Assembly: GCF_030052815.1 (NCBI RefSeq)
Contig: NC_079505.1
Coordinates: forward strand, 16,931,064-16,995,063
Direction: 5' to 3'
From: Hevea brasiliensis
Lineage: Eukaryota; Streptophyta; Magnoliopsida; Malpighiales; Euphorbiaceae
Length of the DNA stretch: 64,000 nucleotides
Below are positions 37,774 to 48,260 of this stretch, in pieces; within the stretch, counting starts at the first letter, position 1; each line of letters starts with the position of its first letter. The notes under the pieces are model-generated. The model did not search any database, had not been told where the DNA came from, and worked only from the letters and a program-made list of their open reading frames with translations. Both the position numbers and the translations under genes were made by a program.

Positions 37774-40700
37774 TTACAAAATATTTTTTTGATCATAGAA
37801 ACTAGCTTCATCAACATCGTTATAGTCGTCCGAATAAATGAAACTCCTTACTACCTTTATAATGGCATAAAATAGGAAGATGAAGAAGGTCAATCCGATG
37901 ACACAAATGCTAATTCTCAAGGAAGGTGCTAGAATTGCATAAGCACCTGTCACAAATGTAATCACCATTGCTACTATAGCGTAAAAGAGGAAACTGATAG
38001 CACATTTTATTAACCAATAGTTTGCTTTCAGATATCCTAAAATCACTAACATGAAATGGATGAAAACAGAACAAGTAGATAAAACCATAGCTATAGTATT
38101 GAATATCATGAATGCTTTAAAAGCTGAATTTCTGCTTAGAATAGGCGTTCCCTTCTTTAAATCATCTTCATTACTTATATAACCACCGGGTAAAGTAAAC
38201 GCTGCTGCAAAAGTTACTGTTGCTATAAGTGCTGCAGCCACCAAATGAGAGTCTTTGGCTTTTTCAAATTTATCTATCATATTTTTATTTCTCATTTCTA
38301 CTTTTTCATCCTGAATTTCAATTTCTCCCAATGGTCCAGTGCCAAGCTCTTTCATCCATCTCAAATGTTCATCCTGTAACACTTTTAGAATATTAGCTAC
38401 TTCAAAAAATAAATAACAAAAATAAAAAAAAGAAATCAATTCTTTTGTAGCATTTTTGCATTGCTCAATTCATATTTACTCAAAGCATTTGAAAGAAAGT
38501 TGTTTTTTTTTTGGATTAATTATCATTTGCCCCTATTTACCAAAAATCGTTTAGAGTGGAGAAAGAGAATTCATATAGCCGACACCTTAAGTTGAGTTGA
38601 GTTGTATCATTTGCTCCTAAGATATGCCAAAAATATACTAACTACTCGCTATATTTCCAAAATTGAATTAAAAATTTCTTTACTTATCAATGAATTATAA
38701 ATCATTAATATTAGAATTATCACACTTTTTAGTTTAAAATCAATTGAATACTTAGAAGTGTATTGATCACAAATAGGAATAAGCATGCAATTAGATTTTT
38801 TATATTTTTACGCCAGTTTACAAATACATAGATTTCACCATATATTTTTTTATTCAATTCACAAGTTTCCACCACATTCGCATTTCATAAAAAATTATTA
38901 TAAATGTTATAATAATTTTATTTTTATTTAATAACTATCTCATAATTTTTAAAATAACTCTGATATTATTGAGTCAAAATTTATTGATATAATAATTTTT
39001 TTAATTATTATAAAAAATATTCAGCAAAAATCTAGGTATAAAAATACAAATTCTTATGAGTTTCAAAGTTATGTGATGATGATCAAATAATCAATTAATT
39101 TTATTTTTTTAATATATTATGGATACTTTATTTAGTTCTTCTAAATGTGTAACGGTAAATATCAAATTAACATTTAATAAAAAAAATAACTTAATTATAT
39201 TTTGTAAAATTAAAATTCATAACATTCTAACATAAAAGATAAGAATATTATTATTATTATTATGAAAGCATTGATGTTAGTTGGCTGACCTTCTCTGACG
39301 AAGAGTATCCTTCAATTTGATCATGCACTTTCCACCAAAAGAGGAGGATATCAATATCTCCTTTTCGTATGAAAGAAGGGAGACGGGGAAGATAAATCTC
39401 ATACAGATGGGCAGGCGTATTTCCTCTACTATCTTTTTGATTTAAAAGGTAAATTAATGAAGAATGTCGAAGCAGTGCTTGTAGTACTTGATTATTTTTG
39501 CTGATCACTGCGTAATGAAGAACATTCCAGCCTTTAATGTCAATAAGTTCACAGCAATCCGGGCATTTAGAAATGATAGTCTCCATTGTCTCTTGGAAGC
39601 CTCGACCGGCTGCAATGTGAAGAGCTGTCCTCTTCCAATCTTTGTCGACAACGTAAGCAGAAGATTGATCCTTATCTAATAGTTGTTCGACCACTGAAGT
39701 ATGACCTTTATAAGCAGCATAGTGAAGTGGAGTCCATCCTTTTTCATCTGTTTCTTTGGTCAAACTACTCCATTTGTCCAATAGCTCACCTATCATCTTC
39801 AATAGCATATGCTCCTCTTTCTTTTCAGCTGGAAGAAAGTCAACAAGACCAAATTCATAATTACCAAATATTTGTGGTAATTTTATTAAAAGTTTTTTTT
39901 TTTTATAGTGTATAAAAACTTAATAATATACAAAGAAAATTGCGAAGGCTTAAAGGAAAATACGTGAAAATTTTAAAATATAATTTCATTCAACTACAGT
40001 TAGAGTTTTGCCTTTCTTGTTAGCAACCAAATTCAAGTAACATATAACCAATTTAAATCAATATAATACACAAACACTCAATATATACATATAGGAAGTT
40101 TTTAATCTGCTTACTGATCTACCTTCAAGTTTAGAGAAGTCGTACATTGCTGCTGCATGTAATGCCGTTTTACCATTGGGGCCGCCATAAACCAGTGATT
40201 GTGAATTGGGATTTCTTAATAGTTCAAGAACTATCTCTATACGTCCATTTTCAACAGCCAGGTAAAGCGGAGTTTCCCCGCAATCATTGGCAGAATATGC
40301 AAACTCATCAGGATCTTCATATCTCATTATTGCTTTCACAACATTCAGACTTCTTTGATATCGTGCCGCCTCATGCAAGGCCGTATCTTTATTTTCATTT
40401 GTCATCCTTAACATCTTCCTTACTGCTTTTATCCCATTCGCTTCCCTCGCCCTTGGCTCTTCTCCGCTCTCTATATCTATTTCTGGTGAAGCCTTTGCCT
40501 GCTCGATTAGCGCTTCTGCTGCACCAGCATGCCCGTACCTTGCTGCAAAGTGCAACGGAGTATCACCGTGGACATTGAACTTCAGTAACAGTGACGGACA
40601 AATACCAAGCACCTGTTTTACAAACTCTGTGGATCTTTCACTTAGATAGGTAAGGTGGATATGCAATATTGTGTTTTTATTTGGAGTCAGTAGGCTATCA

Positions 40701-40786
40701 AGGGGGTGTTGATAATCCTTGAATGGATCAAGTTTGCCTTCTGCTGCCGCCTTCTGTAAGTCGGCATCAATGTATGTGTGTTCCAT
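37774..40786 (-). CDS. ankyrin-repeat/PGG membrane protein (ACD6/ITN1-like), copy B, complete
   Basis: Predicted exons (minus): 40786-40123, 39828-39290 and 38373-37774, 600 aa starting MEHTYIDADLQKAAAEGKLD. Phases are 1 and 0, with sites G|GTAGAT / TTCTTCCAG and AAG|GTCAGC / TGTTACAG. Ankyrin repeats lie at about 73-95, 133-155, 169-191, 204-217, 251-275, 288-310 and 320-342. The PGG domain spans about 436-548 with LPGGY at 462-466. Four hydrophobic helices are at about 444-461, 486-510, 523-549 and 554-577. The family comprises plasma- or endo-membrane ankyrin proteins linked to immunity, cell death and salt response; which of these applies here is unknown. The start is the first ATG after a TATA box and has a KAAAEGKL helix typical of the family. 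The stop TAA overlaps a GTAAGT donor. No disrupting mutation was seen. Confidence 0.8.
38543..38612 (+). mobile_element. tiny 5'-truncated RTE insertion in intron 2, copy B
   Basis: The last ~45 bp of the RTE LINE in plus orientation followed by the intact tail AAGTTGAGTTGAGTTG. It is flanked by TATCATTTGCCCCT on the left and TATCATTTGCTCCT on the right (target duplication). Confidence 0.75.
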
Positions 40787-41194
40787 TTGGTGTTGGTGGT
40801 TGTTGCTGCCGATATAAGATGACACAAGAAAGTGAGAATATATAATATGGAATTGTGGAAACAAGTGAGAATATATAGACACCAGCCACAACACCTTGGC
40901 CTTTCTCCCATAGCTAATTTAGTAATTCTGCAATTTTTCTAGCTTAAAAGCAACAGATATTGATTCTTTGCTTAAATCGTTGGACTAGTGTTAAATGTCA
41001 AGTGTACAAAAAATTTAAAAAGAGAATAAAGACAAAAATACTTTGAGTGTAGGTTGCTCTTCAAAATTAAACACACCCTATGAAGCCTCCACTATTATTA
41101 ACAAAGATCGGCAACAATTAGCTTACCTCTTGTAATCTCATAATTTTTAAAAATTTGCATTAAGATATAATTTAAAATCTTTAGTAAAACAGTG
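40645..41194. other. native 5' end, promoter and upstream flank of ankyrin copy B
   Basis: Holds the first codons of exon 1 (to 40786), the 5'UTR, the TATA box and about 300 bp of AT-rich upstream sequence without other recognisable features. Confidence 0.5.
40868..40880 (-). promoter_or_regulatory. TATA box of ankyrin copy B
   Basis: Minus strand GTCTATATATTCTC, about 85 nt before the ATG. It is the only TATA-like box in a position that would give a short leader. Confidence 0.4.
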
Positions 41195-41640
41195 ACGACT
41201 AAACTTTTATCTCAAACTAGTTGGGATTAGCTATATGGATTTTTTTTTTTTTTGGCCATTCAGCTTTGTTAGACACCAAGTCCTCATCAATATCCAAAAA
41301 TTGTAAATCTTTTGATACTATTTTCTTGCGCATCATCGAAGGCCTCCCCTTTCCCCTTCTCACTTCTTCCCTTACTAACACCTTTGTACTTGGGCATTTG
41401 ATTCCTTATGTGTATGTAACCAAACCATTTTAAACGACTCTTTCTCATTATATCTCCATTAATATGTGCTACATATTCTATAGTGAATGTAATCATTTTT
41501 AATCTCATTCATTATCATGTTACCAAACATTTATCTTAATATTTGCATTTTTATCACACTCATATATTGGGTATGTAGTACCTTTTCTAGCCCAACATTC
41601 ACCGCTGTACAATATAACTGGTTACTTGAGCGCAGACTAA
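41195..41640 (-). mobile_element. divergent RTE-like LINE 3' fragment
   Basis: The minus strand encodes a broken version of the RTE C-terminal pattern (RLKWFGYIHIRN, then a basic Lys/Gly stretch). The low-coordinate end is ACTAGTTGGGATTAGCTATATGGATT, related to the end of the LINE at 8562. It is much more diverged than the two duplicate LINEs, so it is an older family. Confidence 0.6.
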
Positions 41641-41686
41641 GGGGACACTACGAAATTATCTAATATATGAATTTTATGTAGTTATT

Positions 41687-44600
41687 TATGTTAGATTTTA
41701 TAGTTATTTTGTTCTTTTATTAGTTAATTTTAGTTAATTTTATTAGTTATTTTATTAGTCCTTCATACTTGTTAATTTTGGGTTAATTTATAATTTTGTT
41801 TTTGTTTTGTAAATAAAATGGTGTTTTTGACGGACTAAAAAGTAATTGTGCAAGTGAAAAGTAAATTCCAAGTCCAAAAATGCCAAATTAAAGCTTAAAA
41901 ATTGAAAATTTTAAAGGCTGCCAAACTCTGCACAATATACTGCACAGCTTATGCAATTTGTATACAGAAATTAGAAGAAATTTTGTAACCTACCGAAAGT
42001 TACATGGGATGGTGCACAGCCTATGCATCTGCCTCTGCGAGAGCTCGAAAAACAGCTGAAAGCTGCTAAGAGTTGCAAAGGATATCACACAGCCTATGCA
42101 CCTTCACAGAAGACAAACCTGAACTTGCTAAAAGATGCATAGCTTCATGCACAGGCTATGCACTCGCCTATGCAGTTGACTGAAAAATTGCAAAAACTCA
42201 CTGAAACCTGCATAGCCTATGTACCTGCTTGTGTAGTATCATAGAAAAACTCTGAAGCTTGCCAAAATGTGCACAGGGACCTACATGGCTATGCAAACCC
42301 GTTTTCACTCATCCTTTCTAGACTTGGCTCTGCATAAGATGTTGCATAGGCACTGTTCAAGCTATGCACTTCCTCATTAATTGGCTGAAGAAGCAAATAT
42401 TCTCATGCGTGTAATGATTTCACTTCACACCATTTTTAAGTCATTCTAGGGTTTTTGTCCGGGGTTATTTAAACTCCCTTACATCATTTTTTTGCTAGAA
42501 GAAGAGAAAGAATTGAAGAAAAAGAGAGAGACAAAAAGAGGAAGAACATCATTTTCATGCACTAGCTGGGATTTTGGCTCTTCCTCACTAGATTCTTCAC
42601 GCCAAACATTGGGTTTTTCAGTTTTAAGTTTACTTTTCATATTTTATTTCTTCTTCTATACAAGATCTCTTATAATGAACATGGATTGTGAGTAGTTTTT
42701 TTTTTTTTATTCTGGAGTTAGGGATGTAATATTTGAGTTATTTTGTGGATTTGAACTGGGTTAGTCCTAATTTAATGAAATTTATGAGGTTTAATTCATT
42801 TATTGTGAGCTTATTGACATGCTTAATATAGGGTCCCATTAAGTTATTGATAAGTGCATAATTTATTAATTTTACTCCTATCACATTTAGTGTTTCTAGG
42901 GTATCTTTATGACTAATTCAGTTGATTAAAGTATAATTATCTATTAGGCATATGTTTAGAGAGTTGTTGAAATAATTGTGTTAAATGGAGAAATTTTTAG
43001 CATTTGCATTAATTTGACTCTTTCTGTATTTTTCAGGGTTTTGGTGAAGTTTCAAAGCATAGAAGTGTGGAAGGAAGCTTGGAAAGGTCGAAGGATTGAG
43101 AAGCGTTGTTGATACAAAGTACACGGGTTGTGTAAGCACAACCACAGACCCGTGTAACATTCTGCCAGAAGAAATCCAGAGAACCGAGAAAGAAACAAAG
43201 TACACGGGCCGTATAACTTGACCCGTATAAATCCTGGAGACCCGTGTAAATCCTGGAGATCCGTGTAACCTTCTGTGCAATGCAAGACATACCCATTCAG
43301 CTCCACTAAGTTACACGGCCCTGGGCCGTATAGTGATACACGGGCTGTGTATCTGTCGACAATCAGTCTCTTGATTTTGCTCCAGTTACAATTTTTGACA
43401 AAGAGAAAGACTCTTAAACCTAACCCTAGGCCATTTATTATAAATAGAAGAGGCAGCAGTCGACACAGGGGATGGAGGAGCCTCTCAACCTAGGATAAGA
43501 CTTTCATTCTCCATTCACATTCTAGATTTCTTCAATTTTTTTCTTTAATTTTCTGTAAGCCATGAACATGAGTGGCTAAGTTTTTAATTCAGTTCAAGGA
43601 ATTCAAGTTCTTTTGCTTGATTTGTGAGACCAGGTTCTTAATTTAATTTATGTCTTTTGAATATTTATTATTTTCTGATTTCATTGTCTTTAATCTATTA
43701 AATGATTTGCTAAAAAAGCCTATTAGTTAATTATTTGATGTGATCAATTGCTAGTTCATCTTCATAATCCATAATTGTTATGTAAGATTGAGCATGAGTA
43801 GTAATTAGGTTTTATTAATTATGATCCCAATTTTCGATAATAACCTAAGGAAACAATAGAGTGAATTAAATTATTTATGCTTCATAAATTGTTGTTCAAC
43901 TTAACTACTTTCTACTCTTAGAGCAGTTATTAATTTGATGAGGATTGCTTAATACCAATTCAGTTAATAATTAGAGTCAACAAAAGTGCTGAACTCGAAT
44001 TGATGAGTATAGGGAAGTTAGGGATTTTACCTCGCTATTTGGTAAATCTACGTTAAGTATTCAATAAGAGATAATTGTATTTCTTTTGTCTATGATCAAA
44101 TCAATGCCTTGGAATGCAAATTAACTTGGACTGAAGTTTGTTTAATTTGAGAGTTTCATATTTAATTTTAGTTCTCAATTTCTTATTTTTGATTTCTTCT
44201 TTGGATTGCGAATTATCCCCCCCCCCAACCTTTGTTTCTTTTTCCATTACACAAGCACACGAAATTAATAATTCAGTCTCTAGGGATCGACCTGGATTTA
44301 TTACTTACTGCAGAAAATATTTCATAATTAGTGATTTTAGCTAATTTAATTTCTGGTAGATTCGACAGCCTTCAGTTATGTTCTTAATCCTTGGTTGAAG
44401 GACTGAAAGGAGAAAATCAAGTGATACATAATCAAGAAATTGGACTTAATTAACTTAGATCTAAAAATAGATAAAGAATTAAGAAGGTTTTATAGATTGA
44501 TTAAAGATTTTAACAGGTCTTGATTAATTTTAAACTCTGCAAAAGTAAAATTTAATTAATCAAAGCACACTTTATTTCACTCAAAAGAGATTTTAAAGGA

Positions 44601-44994
44601 TTTTAAAATTGTTCTCCTTTAAACACATAATTTCATATATTGGGCTAGCTAGAGAGAATCTCAAATTCACTTAAATATGAATTCTTAACTCCAGGATCGT
44701 CTTTTTACAACTGTTACTTGTTATTTTACTTTTAATGCTTAATTTAATCTTATTTAGTCAATTTTTATTATTAATTTCTCAATTTTTTTATTTAGCCAAT
44801 TATTAAATTAGTAATTGTTTGAATTGAGTTTTGCATTTTTATACCTTAAAATTCAAACTCTCAAATTTATTTTATTTGTTTGATTAAATTACAATTTTAG
44901 TATAGTTCATTTTACATAAAAAATTCAATTGAAAACATAACTCTTCGTAAGAACGATATCTTTTTCCATACTATTTGAATGACTCGTACACTTA
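41687..44994 (+). mobile_element. LTR-like sequence with repeated TGCACAG..CTATGCA words, host of a solo LTR
   Basis: From TGTTAGATTTTATAG to about the LINE at 44995. At 41930-42360 it contains seven or more imperfect copies of TGCACAGCCTATGCA-type palindromic words. A TTATTTAAACTCC box (about 42467) follows, then a pyrimidine- and GAAGAA-rich leader. The architecture resembles long gypsy LTRs. Its exact ends and internal domain were not found. A solo LTR interrupts it at 42848-44374. Confidence 0.45.
42848..44374 (+). mobile_element. solo LTR (Athila/gypsy-like), 1.5 kb
   Basis: TGATAAGTGCATAATTTATT...CAGCCTTCA, flanked by the 5-bp duplication GTTAT (42843-42847 and 44375-44379). The first half has repeated ACACGGG..CCGTGTAA words, then TATAAATAGAAG (about 43440) as the likely LTR TATA box. 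No internal domain is present, so this is the product of LTR-LTR recombination. Confidence 0.8.
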
Positions 44995-45351
44995 CAATGG
45001 TCCACATCAGTATCAGAGAACCAGTTTGGCTTTATGCCTGATAGGCATACAATAAGGCCTATCTTTTTAGTAAGAAGATTAATAGAAATATATAGAGAGA
45101 GGAAAAAGTATCTCCACATGGTATTCATTGACCTAGAAAAAGCATATGATAGAGTATCGAGAAAAGCTCTTTGGTGGGTGTTAGAAAAAAAAGAGTCAAT
45201 CTTAAGCATATAAATGTTATTAAGGACATAAATGACAAGTGATCACAAGTGTAAAGACAAGAGGGGAGGACACAAATAAGTTTCTCATAAGGGTGGGTTT
45301 ACACCAGGGATTGACTTTGAGTCCATACCTATTTACATTAGTTTTGGATAT
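44995..45351 (+). mobile_element. old RTE-like LINE, reverse transcriptase fragment 1
   Basis: Encodes ENQFGFMPDRHTI and [20 protein letters not shown], then, after frameshifts, [18 protein letters not shown]. This is the RT fingers and palm upstream of the catalytic FADD. The domain resumes at about 57370, so some 12 kb of other elements were inserted here. Confidence 0.8.
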
Positions 45352-46197
45352 TGATGAGCATCATGAGGGCAACAAGGCTGAAACACTTCCTATGTTCAAA
45401 GGAGCCATCACAAGAGCTAGGACCAAGGCATTGCAAAGACTAATTCAAGCACATATTGATCAAGCATGGCAGCCCAGCATGTAAGGAATTCAAGAAGAGC
45501 ACAAGCGTGGTGTGTTGATGTAATTTGGTATTCAAAGGGAATCGAACCATGGTCCAGCAAACTGAGCTGAACCAAGATCCAACCAAGTGCACTAAACCAG
45601 ACCTCTTCCATCCTAAAGAGATTCCAATTCTGTCCATTCAGCAGCCTTGCACCTTGTGAACTTTATCCAAGTTACAAAGGAAAGTGGGAGAGTCTTTTGT
45701 CCAAGATATAAAGGAAAAAGTAACATTGCCATTTTCAGCTACAAGACAAAAGAAACTTTTGTAATCAAATTTCAGAATTCATAATTCAGATTTCAAAATT
45801 CAGATTTGGTTCAAACTTGTAAATGTGGTTTTTACCTGAATTGGGGTGAATGTATTTTATCCAACACCTAGAGAAACTCTTGGATAAAGACTCCAATTGT
45901 TGGCAGAACTGTAGGCAGCCTTATAAAAGCCTTCTGCTTCATTTTGTTAGGGAGTTTAGAATCTACCATTGTTGAGCTTGTAAGCTTAAGAACTCCTTTG
46001 AGAGAGTTTTATGTATATTCTTCCTAAGTTTCACTAAGAACTTAGATTTAATATAAGTTAGTCACTTATATTATCTCATTTTGATATCTGGTGTAATCTG
46101 GCACAAGTTACCTTATATGTATCAGATCCTTGACTTTCTTCTACTACTAATCAAAGTGGTTGTTCATCACATATTGGTGTTTATGTCATCTTGTCAG
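45352..46197 (+). mobile_element. gypsy-like 3'-end fragment, left copy
   Basis: About 0.85 kb that is repeated in direct orientation at 56440-57320. It starts with a short coding remnant (FKGAITRARTKALQRLI, like the end of a gypsy polyprotein). It then runs into LTR-like sequence with TTATAAAAGCC (about 45921) and a leader ending CATCTTGTCAG, where another LTR (46198) was inserted. Confidence 0.55.
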
Positions 46198-47342
46198 TGT
46201 CAAGACCTATGGGCCGGACTGACACTAGGACTTGGGCCGGCCTAAAGCCCTCGAGACCCGTAGTAAGCCTAACTATTCCTTAACCCAATCCTAAGGCCCA
46301 TTTTAAGCCCAATTTCAAGAATTTAATCGGACAGAGTCCGATCATAATATGGACCATACAATGGGGAGTTTTTTACTCGCCGGACCTCTAAACACAATAT
46401 ATAACAATTTGGAAAGTTCAGCTCACCCTCCACATACTCATCATGTCATAATTCAAATGGGAGCTCAGCTCTCTCATCCAATCCAATCACACTCACACAT
46501 AAATGCATTTAATGTTCTTACAAATTCAACATAATATTATATTACAGTCCCAAATTGATTAAAATGCTCCTAACACATGCGGAGTCTAAAATTTTAGCTA
46601 AATTATACAAAATACATTAGATATTACTAATTAACTTGCGAAGAAGATGAGTAGGTTAGTCACAACAAGTAATCCTCCTGTAGCCTGGAAAAATAAGGTG
46701 AACAGGAGTGAGTGTTCAACTCAGAGAGTAAAATACCAATTTTAACTACAATTTCTATTGCTACCAAGAGCTAATGCATCCTAAGGAGTGGAATACAACA
46801 CTATCAAAATTTTCATACACATCACATCATAATAGCAAAAAGACAATTTGGAGCACTCACACATCCAATAATGTTCAAATAGTATATATATGGGAGCTAA
46901 TCCTCTGTACAGCTTTCTTAATCTAACCTCTGCCAGTGAGTATCTCTCAAGCCGGACTTTCGCTTGATAAACCAAATGCGATGGCCAGTGAGATCATCTC
47001 GAGCCGTGTTTACCCCGACTTATCCATAAAGGACAAGGTCCCAGCGAGTATCTCTCAAGTTGCGTCTACCCGTCCTATCCATATCCAATACCACACACTA
47101 CACGTATGCCAACACACACACACTGCTCTAAATTACCATAAACAACATCAATGGCACTTCATCAATTAAGAATGCAATATAAAACGTGCCTAGTATTTAA
47201 CTACATAGATACATATTTATAAGTGATGCATGGGCATGCCTGAATATATAATAATATTGAAATTATAATTAAAATTAATGTTTTATTCATAGACTTGAAC
47301 CGAGGTCACTGCGGCGGCTGGGCGGAGGAGGAAGGCTGTCTC
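46198..47342. mobile_element. LTR family A, first copy, left part
   Basis: Starts TGTCAAGACCTATGGGCCGG and matches the left 1.1 kb of the complete solo LTR at 48261-50873. It includes the repeated GAGTATCTCTCAAG-type block and the end GGAAGGCTGTC. It is interrupted at 47343 by LTR B and resumes at 55663. Confidence 0.75.
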
Positions 47343-48260
47343 TGTCACACCTATTCCCTTGTAAGGCATGACATGTTCCCGTAGCATACCTAATGAATTA
47401 CTAAACTACACCTACCGATAACCCATTAAATATGTTATAAGGGATTTCAAACACAACATAGCTTTTTAGCTTATCAATTCTTTTGTGGAAAACTGCATGG
47501 TGGTAGTTAAAACTTTAGCAAACCCAAATTTATAACCTATGAAAATCATAAAATAAATTAAGTAAAAGATTTCCCTCAACCCGTTTCACAAGCATAATAA
47601 GTTTAATTATATTTCAAGTAGACATTCATTAGGGGAAAATAAACTTAATATTTCAAAAGCTACAGTTACATAAGTCTCAAAATGAAGTATAAATATTTAC
47701 AACTCAAAATGCTTTTTAATACAAACTGCTCAATGTCCGTACATCATACATATAGATACAAAATTACATCAAAAGGAAATTACAGGGGTATACCTACTAT
47801 ATACCCAAAGTCAAAACCAAAATACTACTTCCAAGTCTCTCACTCTACAGCCTTCTCCTTTTCTTACCTGTGACAGCATAAATAAGCTATCACTGAGTAT
47901 ATCACTCAGTGGTGCACAATTAAAATTTCAAAACCTAGAATAAGGCACAATTGTCAAAACATAACAAATCACAATAAATTTTCTAAGCCCATGGCAACCA
48001 TTTATTGAAAGCACATTTCAAATAAGAAATCATGTTTCACAATTCTTAGTTCACAATGTATAAGTGTTGTCAACAATAACATACAGTTTAGACCATGACA
48101 CAAAATTTCACGATCAATGCCGTGTTGTACACGATGACAAAGCAATCTCAACCTCACTAACTGTTATTAGTGAGGGAAGGGCTAGCTAGCTAATGAGTAC
48201 TCATATAGTCTTACCCCACTAACCGTTATTAATGGGAGACATAATCAATATCAATTATCA

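Larger units (their letters stand above)
29287..40644 (+). repeat. segmental duplication copy B (11.4 kb)
   Basis: Direct copy of 5244-15788. It is longer because it keeps segments lost from A and has gained the TRIM (34080-34480) and (TA)n expansions at about 30522-30572, 31350-31374, 32361-32401 and 37236-37280. Beyond 40644 the sequence continues into the native 5' end of the ankyrin gene, so copy B preserves the ancestral right side. Confidence 0.95.

Noticed and set aside
43275..43493. Open frames around the ACACGGGCCGTGT words (both strands)
   Set aside because: Overlapping frames produced by the repeated words in a solo LTR; no coding signature.
45417..45637. Antisense open frames in the gypsy-like fragment, repeated at 56508-56732
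   Set aside because: Opposite to the coding remnant and present twice only because the fragment is duplicated.
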